Shown piece after piece: positions 1-7,206 of a stretch of 13,890 nucleotides of DNA. Within the stretch, counting starts at the first letter, position 1; the number at the start of each line of letters is the position of its first letter. Below the pieces are notes generated by a model. That model was not told the origin of the DNA. It was given only the letters and a program-made list of their open reading frames with translations, and searched no databases. The translations under genes and the position numbers were made by a program. Origin of the DNA: IIICB1 sp035968095 (GTDB taxonomy: Bacteria; Cyanobacteriota; Cyanobacteriia; Cyanobacteriales; SIO1D9); contig JAWQFW010000145.1 in NCBI GenBank assembly GCA_035968095.1, positions 1 through 13,890 of the forward strand. The letters are read 5' to 3'.

Positions 1-103
1 GGATTGGGGATTGGGGATTGGTGACTGGGGATTGGGAAAATTGGGGGACAAGGAGGAATTGGGAGACAAGGGGGAAATGGGGGAAACGGGAGACAAGGGG
101 AAG
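1..103 (+). repeat. G-rich tandem repeat array (heptamers then 18-mers)
   Basis: Positions 1-33 are heptamers of the form GGGGATT/GGTGACT. From 43 to 103 the pattern changes to degenerate 18-mers, the first (43-60) being GGGGGACAAGGAGGAATT. That exact 18-mer recurs on the other strand at 11853-11870 and 11889-11906. The heptamers resemble cyanobacterial STRR sequences. The array continues past the left window edge. A short open frame across it is low-complexity and not a gene. A weaker purine/pyrimidine-biased stretch (147-187, CCTCCATTTCC-like) lies between the array and the permease stop codon. Confidence 0.9.
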
Positions 104-189
104 TTGCTTGGGTTTGATGTCGGTTGGTAATTTCTCATACTTCCAAAACCTCCATTTCCTCCATTTCCACCAACACCTCCAACACTGGG

Positions 190-1269
190 TTAGGTATTAA
201 CTGTTTGTTTTTCCGCCAGTAATTTCGGCTTGATGTAAAGATTTTCTAGCACAACAGAAGCACCTGCTACCCAAGGTGGCACAATTAAAGCACCAATGAT
301 TCCTAAGACTTGTGCGCCGCCAATAACGGCTAAAAGTTGATATAAAGGATGAACTCGGACTGTGTTACCTACCAGTAAAGGATCGAGTACATAAGTTTCC
401 ACATTTTGAATAATTACGAAGAGTAGTAACACCCACAAAAACGTCCAACCACCTTGGGCGATCGCCACAATTAAAGCCGGAATTGCTCCGAGTACGGGTC
501 CGAAAAAAGGAATTAGATTCGTAAATCCGGCAATTACGCCTAAACCAAGGGCAAATTCGGAAATTCCTAAAAATCTCAAGCTAATACTAATCGCTAATCC
601 TAAAATTGCCGAAACTAAGACTCTGCCTTGGATATAACCACCCATACGCTGAGTTACAGGTACTACTTGGGCTGCGAGGCGATCGTCCCACGGTTTGGGA
701 AATAAACTGAAAAAACCGGAAATTAATCTTTCTGCACCCGATAGCATATAACCTGACAACACTAGCGACAAAACGACACTAACTACGCCCCCAACAATGC
801 CTCTGGTGACTCCGTAAGAACGAATTAATAACTCCTGGGAAGCTTGAAACGTCCATCTCGTCAGGGCTTGGGTATCGAAAAGTTGGTTAATTTGTGCGAT
901 CGCTTCAGGTTCAGTCATCCCAAACCGCACTGCTATATTTTCCGCCAAAGCTTGCAAAACTTCTAAATAAGTTGGCAACCGCCGAAATAGCCTCTGAATT
1001 TGCTCAACTACTGTCGGACCGATGAGCAAGACTACTCCGGTCAAAATCGAAATTAAGCCCAAATAAACCAAGATAACTGCTAACCAGCGAGGAATTTTTA
1101 ACCTTTCTGCACCTTTGACGAAAGGCGCTAAGGTGGCTGCTAAAACTACGGAAATCATCAAGACGACGATCAGACTCCGTAACTGCCATAGCAGCACTAA
1201 AATCAAGCCAGTAGCAACAAATGTTAACAGGTTGGGAAAAGAAAGATGAACGCGCCGCTCAATTGACAT
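190..1269 (-). CDS. AI-2E family (PerM/UPF0118) membrane transporter
   Basis: Predicted 359-residue polytopic inner-membrane protein of the AI-2E transporter family, which includes E. coli TqsA, PerM and YdiK. Family members export small molecules or act as Na+/H+ antiporters; the substrate here cannot be told. Hydrophobic segments occur near residues 15-55 (two helices), 60-85 and 155-180, with several in the C-terminal half. The C-terminal part carries the family-like stretch PLLVGNTVRVHPL followed by a Gly-rich helix ending IVPPWVAGA. A soluble amphipathic segment (about 88-150) separates the N- and C-terminal membrane parts, as usual in the family. The start is ATG at 1269; no strong Shine-Dalgarno is seen. 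It lies 53 bp downstream of cysS on the same strand, with a hairpin between them, so it may be transcribed separately. Cyanobacteria usually carry several paralogues. Confidence 0.88.
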   Translation of the reverse strand: MSIERRVHLSFPNLLTFVATGLILVLLWQLRSLIVVLMISVVLAATLAPFVKGAERLKIPRWLAVILVYLGLISILTGVVLLIGPTVVEQIQRLFRRLPTYLEVLQALAENIAVRFGMTEPEAIAQINQLFDTQALTRWTFQASQELLIRSYGVTRGIVGGVVSVVLSLVLSGYMLSGAERLISGFFSLFPKPWDDRLAAQVVPVTQRMGGYIQGRVLVSAILGLAISISLRFLGISEFALGLGVIAGFTNLIPFFGPVLGAIPALIVAIAQGGWTFLWVLLLFVIIQNVETYVLDPLLVGNTVRVHPLYQLLAVIGGAQVLGIIGALIVPPWVAGASVVLENLYIKPKLLAEKQTVNT

Positions 1270-1300
1270 AAATTTAAAATGAGTCAGAATTATTTAATCC

Positions 1301-1324
1301 AGAGACTTTCTTACTTAAGTCTCT
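1301..1324 (-). terminator. Hairpin after cysS
   Basis: A perfect 8-bp inverted repeat (AGAGACTT at 1301-1308, AAGTCTCT at 1317-1324) with an 8-nt loop overlaps the last two bases of the cysS stop codon. On the minus strand it sits exactly at the cysS 3' end. It is not followed by a clear T run, so it may be a weak terminator or a 3'-end stabiliser rather than a strong intrinsic terminator. Confidence 0.4.
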
Positions 1325-2780
1325 ACCCGCGATGCCATTCGGTTACACCACCTGGCTTGTCAATTAAGATGATACCTTGGGCTTTGAGTTGATTGCGAAT
1401 GCGATCGCCTTCTGCAAAGTTTTTCCCTTGACGCGCTTCTTTGCGTTGGGTAATCAAAGCTTCAATTTCGGCTGCGCTTAAACCTGCGCTTACTTCCTTG
1501 ACATTTTCCTCAACTTGTGCAGTAAATCCTAAAACTTCTGCCAACTCAACCAAAGTCAACCATTGTCGCTGCAACTTCTCCGGGCTAGTTTGGGTTTTCC
1601 CCTCATGAATTAAAAGATTTCCCTCGCGACGCAAATCCTTCGCTAATTCAAACAAAACCGCCAAGCCGCCAGTGAAGTTGAAATCATCATCAACCGAAGC
1701 CGTGAAGCGTGTGCGAAACTCGTCGATAATCTCAATTTCGCCCGCATTCAACTCTTCCCAGCCCAATTTTTTACCATATTCTTGACCAAAAAGCAAGCCA
1801 TCTTTTAAAGTCTTCCACCCATTCGTCGCCGCTGACAAAGCCTCATCAGTAAAATCCACAGGCTTGCGATAATGAGCTTGCAAAATAAACAAACGCACCG
1901 CCATCGGGTCAAATTTCGCCAATAACTCGCGAATCGTCACAAAATTGCCCAACGACTTCGACATTTTTTCGCCGCCAACCTTCACCATCCCATTGTGCAG
2001 CCAATACTTCGCCAAAGGCTTACCAGTAGCCGCTTCCGACTGAGCAATTTCATTTTCGTGGTGCGGGAAAATCAAGTCACTACCACCCACATGAAGATCG
2101 ATAGTTTCCCCCAATCTTTCCCTTACCATCGCCGAACACTCGATATGCCAACCCGGACGACCACCACCCCAAGGCGACTCCCAACTCGGTTCCCCCGGCT
2201 TAGAAGCCTTCCACAGCGCAAAATCAAACGGATCTTGCTTCTTCGCCGCTTCAGGATCAGACACATCCACTCGTCCGCTAGCACCCGCCTGCAAATCCTC
2301 TAACTTGCGTCCGGAAAGCTTACCATAATCAGCAAAGTTTCGCACCGCATAATAAACATCGCCACCAGCCGGATAAGCATAACCTTTTTGTTCGAGTTCG
2401 TGTACCAGTCGCTTAATCCCATCGAGAGTATGAGTTGCGCGTGGATAAGCATCCGCAGGTTCCACCTGTAACTGTTCCATATCCTCAAAATAAGCCTCAA
2501 TAAAGCGTTCCGAAATAGTTTCCATCGGGACACCTTCACTTCTGGCGCGATTGAGGATTTTATCATCAATATCAGTAAAATTTTGGATATACTCAACCTG
2601 ATACCCACGCCAGCGCAGATAACGACGGACTACATCCCAAACCAAACAAGTCCGCGCATGACCCAAATGGCAATAATCGTACACCGTAATCCCACAGCAA
2701 TACATCCGCACCCGTTCTGGGGACAAAGGTTGAAAAGCTTCTGGAGTACGAGTTAAAGAGTTGTAAACAGTTAAAGTCAT
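1323..2780 (-). CDS. cysS: Cysteinyl-tRNA synthetase
   Basis: Class I aminoacyl-tRNA synthetase charging tRNA-Cys with cysteine in the cytoplasm. From the ATG at 2780 it is 485 residues, a normal family length. Signatures seen: the HIGH-type motif HLGH at 38-41, the KMSKS motif at 272-276 (GGEKMSKSLGNF), and the zinc ligands that read cysteine, C29 (YCCG), C215 (IECSAM), H240 and E244 (HHENE). The C-terminal helical anticodon-binding region (about 310-470) is complete. An in-frame ATG at 2840 would add 20 residues (MLIWRSRSCEIL...) that do not match the family N-terminus, so 2780 (MTLTVYNSL...) is chosen. It is divergently oriented from the CobW-type GTPase gene. Nothing unusual is seen in the catalytic residues. 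Confidence 0.97.
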   Translation of the reverse strand: MTLTVYNSLTRTPEAFQPLSPERVRMYCCGITVYDYCHLGHARTCLVWDVVRRYLRWRGYQVEYIQNFTDIDDKILNRARSEGVPMETISERFIEAYFEDMEQLQVEPADAYPRATHTLDGIKRLVHELEQKGYAYPAGGDVYYAVRNFADYGKLSGRKLEDLQAGASGRVDVSDPEAAKKQDPFDFALWKASKPGEPSWESPWGGGRPGWHIECSAMVRERLGETIDLHVGGSDLIFPHHENEIAQSEAATGKPLAKYWLHNGMVKVGGEKMSKSLGNFVTIRELLAKFDPMAVRLFILQAHYRKPVDFTDEALSAATNGWKTLKDGLLFGQEYGKKLGWEELNAGEIEIIDEFRTRFTASVDDDFNFTGGLAVLFELAKDLRREGNLLIHEGKTQTSPEKLQRQWLTLVELAEVLGFTAQVEENVKEVSAGLSAAEIEALITQRKEARQGKNFAEGDRIRNQLKAQGIILIDKPGGVTEWHRG

Positions 2781-2857
2781 CAAAATTTTAGTGAGAGAGT
2801 AATTTAGGATCTCGCAAGAGCGCGATCGCCAGATAAGCAATAATATGGGAGAAAGAC

Positions 2858-2924
2858 AGACTGGTGAGACTAGGACGCTGGATTAACGGTCGGCGATCGT
2901 TCTCCAGACCCACCTTCCCAGTCT
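2858..2924 (+). promoter_or_regulatory. Structured element in the divergent cysS/CobW intergenic region
   Basis: Nested base pairing can be drawn by hand. The outer 7-bp stem is AGACTGG (2858-2864) with CCAGTCT (2918-2924). Inside is CTGGA (2878-2882) with TCCAG (2903-2907), then AACGGTC (2885-2891) with GATCGTT (2895-2901, one G-T pair) closing a GGC loop. On the plus strand a T-rich run (TTCATTTTATTTTG, 2925-2938) follows, and the CobW start codon is 33 nt beyond the outer stem. It could be a leader attenuator or structured 5' UTR of the CobW-type gene, or an unrelated palindrome. No riboswitch class is recognised. Confidence 0.45.
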
Positions 2925-2957
2925 TCATTTTATTTTGACGTTGGTTAGAAACTAATT

Positions 2958-4094
2958 ATGCGATCGGCAGATATATCTGTTCCTACTGAGTCAATGGATG
3001 CTCCCAAACAAGGCTTACCAGTGACAATTATTACTGGTTTTCTCGGCAGTGGCAAAACCACACTGCTTAACCATATCTTGAGTAACCAACAAGGACTCAA
3101 AACCGCAGTTCTCGTCAACGAGTTTGGCGAAATCGGTATCGACAACGAACTGATTGTCACTACCGAAGACGACATGGTGGAACTGAGTAACGGCTGTATT
3201 TGTTGCACCATCAACGAAGACCTCGTAAAAGCAGTTTACAAAGTTCTCGAACGAGAAGAGAAGATCGATTACTTGGTTGTGGAAACAACAGGTTTAGCTG
3301 ACCCCCTACCAGTCGCACTCACATTTTTAGGAACTGAACTCCGAGACATGACTCGTCTCGACTCGATTGTTACTGTAGTCGATTGTGAGAATTTTAGTCT
3401 CGATTTATTTAACAGCGAAGCCGCTTACAGCCAAATCGCCTACGGTGATATTATTCTGCTCAATAAAGTAGATTTAGTTGACGAAGCAGACGTAGATTCT
3501 TTAGAAGTTAGAATTCGCGACATTAAAGCTGGTGCAAGAATTATGCGTACCAGTCAATCAAAAGTTTCTTTACCTTTGATTCTCAGCGTCGGTTTGTTCG
3601 AGTCGGATCAATATTTTGAGTCGGAAGATTCTCACGAACATCATGACCATGACCATGACCACGAACATCATCATCATGACCATGACCACGATTGTGAACA
3701 CGAACATCATGACCATGAACATCATCATCATGACCATGACCACGACCACCATCATCACTCCAACCATTTAGAAAATGATGGCTTTACCTCAATTTCTATC
3801 CAAAACAATCAACCAATGTCGATTCGGAAATTCCAATATTTCCTCGATAACCAGCTACCAGTAAACGTTTTCCGCGCTAAAGGGATTCTCTGGTTTAACG
3901 AAAGTCCTAATCGTCATATTTTTCACCTCAGTGGGAAACGTTTCACGATCGAAGATGATGAGTGGAACGGACGCGAAAGGAAAAATCAATTGGTCTTAAT
4001 CGGTCAAAATCTCGACGAAGCTAAGTTACGCGAACAAATCGCCAATTGTTTCTCTCTTCCTACTCCTAATCGCGGTAAGGGTTTCGGGAAATAA
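2958..4094 (+). CDS. CobW/G3E-family GTPase, putative zinc metallochaperone
   Basis: A 378-residue protein of the G3E P-loop GTPase family (COG0523), whose members insert or deliver metals; several are zinc metallochaperones. Seen in order: Walker A GFLGSGKT (27-34), the metal-binding CxCC motif (C80, C82, C83, in NGCICCT), the switch-like ETTGLADP (109-116), the guanine-specificity motif NKVD (169-172), and a CobW C-terminal domain from about 285 to 365. Between the domains, residues 226-267 are made only of His (26), Asp (10), Glu (5) and one Cys: a large metal-binding loop. The ATG at 2958 is used; an internal ATG (M13, MDAPKQGL) is a plausible alternative start. It is divergent from cysS, with dtd 96 bp downstream. 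The His loop and CxCC favour zinc, with nickel or cobalt possible. No convincing Zur-type palindrome was seen upstream. Confidence 0.9.
   Translation: MRSADISVPTESMDAPKQGLPVTIITGFLGSGKTTLLNHILSNQQGLKTAVLVNEFGEIGIDNELIVTTEDDMVELSNGCICCTINEDLVKAVYKVLEREEKIDYLVVETTGLADPLPVALTFLGTELRDMTRLDSIVTVVDCENFSLDLFNSEAAYSQIAYGDIILLNKVDLVDEADVDSLEVRIRDIKAGARIMRTSQSKVSLPLILSVGLFESDQYFESEDSHEHHDHDHDHEHHHHDHDHDCEHEHHDHEHHHHDHDHDHHHHSNHLENDGFTSISIQNNQPMSIRKFQYFLDNQLPVNVFRAKGILWFNESPNRHIFHLSGKRFTIEDDEWNGRERKNQLVLIGQNLDEAKLREQIANCFSLPTPNRGKGFGK
3663..3745 (+). repeat. Two exact 29-bp direct repeats inside the His-rich loop
   Basis: Positions 3663-3691 and 3717-3745 are identical over 29 bp. They are offset by 54 bp (18 codons) and so stay in frame. 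Both encode His/Asp/Glu runs of the CobW metal-binding loop. The identity at DNA level, not only protein level, suggests recent slippage or duplication that changes loop length. Confidence 0.9.
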
Positions 4095-4122
4095 TCTGCA
4101 ACACTGCGTTCCATCATCGCTC

Positions 4123-4152
4123 TGTAGAGACGTTGCATCCAACGTCTCTACA
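4123..4152. repeat. Perfect 13-bp stem hairpin (TGTAGAGACGTTG type)
   Basis: TGTAGAGACGTTG (4123-4135) and CAACGTCTCTACA (4140-4152) are perfect inverse complements around a 4-nt loop (CATC). The sequence resembles the GTAGAGACGTTGCATGCAACGTCTCTAC palindrome scattered between genes in many cyanobacterial genomes (from memory). It lies between the CobW-type gene and dtd. There is no T run, so it is better read as a dispersed palindromic repeat than a terminator. Confidence 0.75.
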
Positions 4153-4190
4153 CCACATTCGTAACCTTCTGTTTTCAATTTCAGCTAAAA

Positions 4191-4643
4191 ATGCGCGTAG
4201 TTATCCAAAGAGTTAAATCTTCCCAAGTGACTGTCGAGGGAGAAATTATTGGTAAAATTGGACGAGGACTGAATTTGTTAGTGGCGATCGCGTCTAACGA
4301 CACCGACACCGAAATTGATTGGATGGTTCGCAAATGTCTAGCTTTACGTCTTTTTCCCGCTACCGAAGATGGCGATAAATGGGATAAATCAGTACAAGAA
4401 ATTAACGGAGAATTACTCGTAATTAGTCAGTTTACTCTCTACGGCGATTGTCGCAAAGGTCGTCGTCCTTCTTTTAGTAATTCCGCACCACCAAACATCG
4501 CTGAAAAGCTGTACGATCGCTTCGTGAACCAGTTACGCGCTAGCGGGCTAAACGTCGCAACTGGTAAGTTTGGTGCAATGATGCAAGTCAGTATTGCCAA
4601 CGACGGTCCGGTAACCTTATTACTAGAAAGAGAAGCCGAATAG
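4191..4643 (+). CDS. dtd: D-aminoacyl-tRNA deacylase
   Basis: A 150-residue cytoplasmic enzyme that hydrolyses D-aminoacyl (and glycyl) esters from mischarged tRNAs, a chirality proofreading step after charging. It is full family length. Signatures: N-terminal MRVVIQRVKSSQVTVEG, the catalytic-pocket motif SQFTLYGD at 79-86, and the cross-subunit NDGPVT motif at 137-142 containing the Gly-Pro pair that rejects L-amino acids. The start is the ATG at 4191; the upstream region is A/T-rich with no strong Shine-Dalgarno. Only 12 bp separate its stop from the small antitoxin-like gene, so co-transcription is likely. Confidence 0.96.
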   Translation: MRVVIQRVKSSQVTVEGEIIGKIGRGLNLLVAIASNDTDTEIDWMVRKCLALRLFPATEDGDKWDKSVQEINGELLVISQFTLYGDCRKGRRPSFSNSAPPNIAEKLYDRFVNQLRASGLNVATGKFGAMMQVSIANDGPVTLLLEREAE

Positions 4644-4655
4644 AATTTAACAGCC

Positions 4656-4856
4656 ATGACTAAACAAGCAAAGCAGCTAAAAACCTCAGATTCATTCCCA
4701 AAAGCAGAAAGAGATTGGTTAGAAAGCGATCTTGCTAACTTAGACAAATACGATTCTTATGACTGGGGAGATTTAGATCCACAAACTTTAGGAAAACCCC
4801 TAATTTACATCCCCGATCTTGGTTTTGTGGTTGAGGGTGACAAAGATAATGCCTAA
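4656..4856 (+). CDS. Putative antitoxin of a MazF-like pair
   Basis: A 66-residue acidic protein starting MTKQAKQLKTSDSFPKAERD and ending in VVEGDKDNA. It has no domain I recognise: no clear AbrB/MazE or ribbon-helix-helix signature. A Trp/Asp/Tyr-rich middle (DKYDSYDWGDLDP, about 30-42) stands out. The assignment as antitoxin rests on context: it is small and acidic, lies directly upstream of a MazF/PemK-type toxin, and the two overlap by 8 nt (ATGCCTAA), the usual arrangement for a coupled toxin-antitoxin pair. It follows dtd by 12 bp. The function is inferred. Confidence 0.7.
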   Translation: MTKQAKQLKTSDSFPKAERDWLESDLANLDKYDSYDWGDLDPQTLGKPLIYIPDLGFVVEGDKDNA

Positions 4857-5220
4857 TTATCTCACTATCAGAGATGTCGTTATTGTTATTTTTCCTCAAC
4901 AAAATCCTCAAGGACGCGAACAGGTAGGATATCGTCCAGCTATTGTAGTAGGAGTAAGCGATCGCGTCGCTACTCCTCGTTTTGATTTAATTGTTGTCGT
5001 ACCTTTGACTACTGATCGCGGACAAACTTGGTCGCAATCTTCACCAGAATTATATCCCCGCTTAGTTGCTGGTGTTGCAGGTTTGCCTCGTAACTCTCTG
5101 GTTTTGTTAGATCAAATTCGAGCTATTGACCTCAATCGAGTAGTTCGTTATTTGGGAACTTTGACCTCTGAGCAATATAGTTTGATTCGAGATCCTTTGC
5201 AAATTATGCTCGATCTCTAA
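4849..5220 (+). CDS. MazF/PemK-type endoribonuclease toxin
   Basis: A 123-residue protein of the MazF/PemK family, toxins that cut mRNA at short sequences until neutralised by their antitoxin. Features seen: an N-terminal beta strand leading to GYRPAIVV (28-35, with the family's conserved Arg29), a strand ending PLTT (52-55, position of the catalytic Thr), and the C-terminal SLVLLDQIRAIDLNRV stretch (83-98) typical of the fold. The ATG at 4849 is preferred: it starts within the antitoxin stop region, is preceded by GAGGGTGA (4833-4840), and gives MPNYLTIRDVVIV, a normal MazF N-terminus. An in-frame ATG at 4819 would add ten atypical residues. The gene appears intact. Confidence 0.85.
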   Translation: MPNYLTIRDVVIVIFPQQNPQGREQVGYRPAIVVGVSDRVATPRFDLIVVVPLTTDRGQTWSQSSPELYPRLVAGVAGLPRNSLVLLDQIRAIDLNRVVRYLGTLTSEQYSLIRDPLQIMLDL

Positions 5221-5277
5221 GAAAATTCAACCAGCAACACCAACCCGAATTCAGCCAGATTTCCCACCTCGAACACT

Positions 5278-5302
5278 CCGACCCTTGAGATCGGTAATTT
5301 TT
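5278..5302 (+). terminator. Weak terminator-like hairpin after the toxin gene
   Basis: CCGACC (5278-5283) pairs with GATCGG (5289-5294), with one mismatch and a short loop, and is followed by TAATTTTT. It lies 57 bp past the toxin stop and 53 bp before psb28. The stem is short, so confidence is low; it would separate the toxin-antitoxin transcript from psb28. Confidence 0.3.
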
Positions 5303-5354
5303 CTGTGAGATGATGGGGAGATAACAAATTAGGGAAAATAAAGGATTAAAAATT

Positions 5355-5690
5355 ATGGCGCAAATTGAGTTTTCTAGAGGAACACCCGAAGAATCTATTC
5401 CTGACGTGCGTGTAACTCGCGCTAAAAGCGGTGCTGGTGGTACTGCTACCTTTATCTTTGATAAACCGCAAATCTTGACTGGTGAATTTTCTGGTGATGT
5501 TACCGGAATGTTCCTCATTGACGAAGAAGGCGAAATTTCGACCAGAGAAGTCAAAGGTAAGTATGTCAACGGTGAACCTAAGTCGGTGGAAGCAATCTTA
5601 GTTATGCAAACTGAAGAGGAATTTAATCGTTTTATCCGCTTCATGAACCGTTATGCTGAAGAACACGGCTTAGGTTTGAGTAAATCTTAG
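5355..5690 (+). CDS. psb28: Photosystem II assembly protein Psb28
   Basis: A 111-residue soluble protein that binds transiently to the cytoplasmic face of photosystem II assembly intermediates containing CP47, protecting them during biogenesis and repair. It begins MAQIEFSRGTPEESIPDVRV and holds the conserved stretches GGTATFIFDKP (about 28-38), MFLIDEEGEI (51-60) and EEFNRFIRFMNRYAEEHGL toward the C-terminus, at the normal length for Psb28-1. The start ATG at 5355 has an AAGGA-like element about 10 nt upstream. A strong terminator follows, so it is probably expressed as a short or single-gene transcript. Confidence 0.96.
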   Translation: MAQIEFSRGTPEESIPDVRVTRAKSGAGGTATFIFDKPQILTGEFSGDVTGMFLIDEEGEISTREVKGKYVNGEPKSVEAILVMQTEEEFNRFIRFMNRYAEEHGLGLSKS

Positions 5691-5703
5691 CTTCTCTAAG
5701 GTC

Positions 5704-5739
5704 AGTTTGTGGGCGGTTTGCTCACAAACTTGGCTTTTT
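5704..5739 (+). terminator. Intrinsic terminator after psb28
   Basis: AGTTTGTGGG (5704-5713) pairs with CTCACAAACT (5721-5730) in a 10-bp stem containing one G-T pair and a 7-nt loop, followed by TTGGCTTTTTG. It starts 13 bp after the psb28 stop. A longer reading of the next gene (in-frame ATG at 5707) would begin inside this stem, which argues for the internal start at 5770. Confidence 0.65.
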
Positions 5740-5761
5740 GAGCGTTCGATGGCTATTTTTC

Positions 5762-5766
5762 AGGTG
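5762..5766 (+). promoter_or_regulatory. Shine-Dalgarno deciding the moaB/mogA start
   Basis: AGGTG lies 3 nt before the ATG at 5770. Of the in-frame ATGs (5707, 5749, 5770), 5770 is the one preceded by a purine-rich SD-like element and yields the family N-terminus. Confidence 0.5.
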
Positions 5767-5769
5767 AAA

Positions 5770-6273
5770 ATGTCAATTCCTCACTCGGATTTACCTACAA
5801 TTACGGTTTGTTGTGCGGTGATTACGGTTAGCGATACTCGTACCACGGAAACTGACAAAAGTGGTCGTTTGATTCAGCAGTTGTTGTCTCAAGCGGGTCA
5901 TCAGGTAGGAGCTTATACTATTGTTAAAGATGAACCGACGCAGATTCAAGCTGAGTTAAATAACTTCTGTCAACAAGAAAATCTGGATGCTTTGATTTTT
6001 AGTGGTGGTACGGGAATTGCTCCGCGAGATACTACTTATGATGCGCTCACAGCTTTGTTGGAAAAGACTTTACCTGGGTTTGGTGAGCTTTTTCGTTGGC
6101 TGAGTTATCAGGAAATTGGTTCGCGCGCGATCGCCTCTCGTGCTATTGCTGGTATATATCGTCACAAATTGATCTTTTCCCTCCCCGGTTCCTCAAATGC
6201 TGTTAAACTTGCCCTCGAAAAGCTAATTCTACCCGAACTCACTCATCTAGTTACCCAACTTGGCAAAAAATAG
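5770..6273 (+). CDS. moaB: Molybdenum cofactor biosynthesis protein, MoaB/MogA type
   Basis: A 167-residue protein of the MoaB/MogA (MPT-binding, cd00886-like) family. MogA adenylates molybdopterin before molybdate insertion; MoaB is a close relative. Visible motifs: AVITVSDTR near the N-terminus (16-24), the MPT-binding SGGTG (78-82) with APRD (84-87), LPGFGELFR (101-109), the SRA-containing segment 118-125, and LPGSSNAV (138-145). The start at 5770 is chosen because it has a Shine-Dalgarno-like element and because the longer form would run through the psb28 terminator. Whether it is functionally MoaB or MogA cannot be decided here. It shares a pathway theme with the MoeB-like gene at 11964-13136, but the two are not adjacent. 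The downstream methyltransferase is 69 bp away. Confidence 0.88.
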   Translation: MSIPHSDLPTITVCCAVITVSDTRTTETDKSGRLIQQLLSQAGHQVGAYTIVKDEPTQIQAELNNFCQQENLDALIFSGGTGIAPRDTTYDALTALLEKTLPGFGELFRWLSYQEIGSRAIASRAIAGIYRHKLIFSLPGSSNAVKLALEKLILPELTHLVTQLGKK

Positions 6274-6342
6274 TTATCTTCTTAATTAAGTTCGTAGTCC
6301 AATCTTTCTTTAACTCAATCTCAACTACGAATTACTTTCATT

Positions 6343-7143
6343 ATGTCTGAAGAAATTTTCGCCAAAGAACGTCAATTTCACGATCGCTGGGCTGATACGA
6401 TCGAGATAGATGCTATTCAAGTCCAAGACTATTTTGAAGCTTGTACTGCTCCAGAAAATCGTTTTATCCTTCAACATTTAGGAAATCTTCAAAATAAATA
6501 TCTCCTCGATCTTGGTTGTGGGGCTGGCGAAAATAGCGTTTATTTTGCTCAAAAAGGTGCTAATTGCGTTGCGGCTGACTATTCCCCGAAAATGGTCGAA
6601 GTTGCTTTACAATTAGCCGCAGCTAATCAAGTACAAATTACAGGTTGTACTGCTAATGCAATGAAATTAGCCTTTCCTGACAACACTTTTGATATTGTTT
6701 ATGCTGCTAATTTATTACATCATCTTCCTAACCCGAAAATAGCCCTTCAAGAAATGCACCGGGTGGTTAAATTAGGTGGAAAAGTTTGTTTTTGGGACCC
6801 GCTACAACACAATCCGGTAATTAATGTTTATCGACGCATTGCAACCAAAGTCCGAACTGAAAATGAACAACCACTAAATATAAATTTAGTTAATCACGTT
6901 GAGGATTTATTTTCTCAGACAATTTGGGACGCTTTTTGGCTAGCTAGTCTCTGGATTTTTCTCCGCTTTTATTTCCTAGAAAAAGTTGACCCAAATCAAG
7001 AACGCTACTGGAAAAAAATTATTCTCGAACAAGAACGCTTACAACCAGAATATCAACGTTTAGAACAGTTAGATTTGCTTTTGAAAAGGCTACCTCTCCT
7101 AAAACGAATGTGTTGGAATTTGGCTGTGGTTGCAATTAAATAA
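6343..7143 (+). CDS. Class I SAM-dependent methyltransferase (Methyltransf_11/UbiE-like)
   Basis: A 266-residue protein with a Rossmann-type methyltransferase core. Seen: motif I LLDLGCGAGEN (54-64), the acidic end of strand 2 (VAADYS, D79), FDIVYAANLLHHL (116-128) as motif III region, and MHRVVKLGGKVCFWDP for the strand 5 turn. The N-terminal 45 residues and a C-terminal helical, aromatic-rich region (about 185-250) flank the core and probably form the acceptor pocket or a membrane-contact surface. The methyl acceptor cannot be deduced; lipid, quinone and small-molecule substrates are all known in this group. It may share a transcript with moaB (69-bp gap). The start is the ATG at 6343. Confidence 0.88.
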   Translation: MSEEIFAKERQFHDRWADTIEIDAIQVQDYFEACTAPENRFILQHLGNLQNKYLLDLGCGAGENSVYFAQKGANCVAADYSPKMVEVALQLAAANQVQITGCTANAMKLAFPDNTFDIVYAANLLHHLPNPKIALQEMHRVVKLGGKVCFWDPLQHNPVINVYRRIATKVRTENEQPLNINLVNHVEDLFSQTIWDAFWLASLWIFLRFYFLEKVDPNQERYWKKIILEQERLQPEYQRLEQLDLLLKRLPLLKRMCWNLAVVAIK

Positions 7144-7206
7144 TTTTTGGTTGCAATTATTGCTATTCCTTGTTATCCTTGGCGTAGATAGATTCAAGAG
7201 TTTTCC

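Noticed and set aside
18..200. Small plus-strand open frame over the left repeat array
   Set aside because: Low-complexity Gly/Trp/Arg/Thr translation of GGGGA-type repeats.
1004..2608. Other-frame open stretches within the permease and cysS genes
   Set aside because: Shadows of strongly supported coding sequences, with no recognisable domains.
2939..2957. Zur-type palindrome upstream of the CobW-type gene
   Set aside because: No TGATAAT-N-ATTATCA-like sequence could be found in the 2781-2957 region.
3570..3767. Minus-strand Met/Val-rich open frame opposite the His-rich loop
   Set aside because: It is the mirror of CAT/CAC/GAC codons on the plus strand, with no family resemblance; the plus-strand CobW reading is certain.
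5204..5644. Minus-strand 146-codon open frame across psb28
   Set aside because: Antisense to psb28, which has clear family identity; no motifs of its own.
7128..7159. 11-bp direct repeat GGTTGCAATTA at the methyltransferase 3' end
   Set aside because: Two short A/T-rich copies 21 bp apart; may be a small duplication but gives no functional clue.
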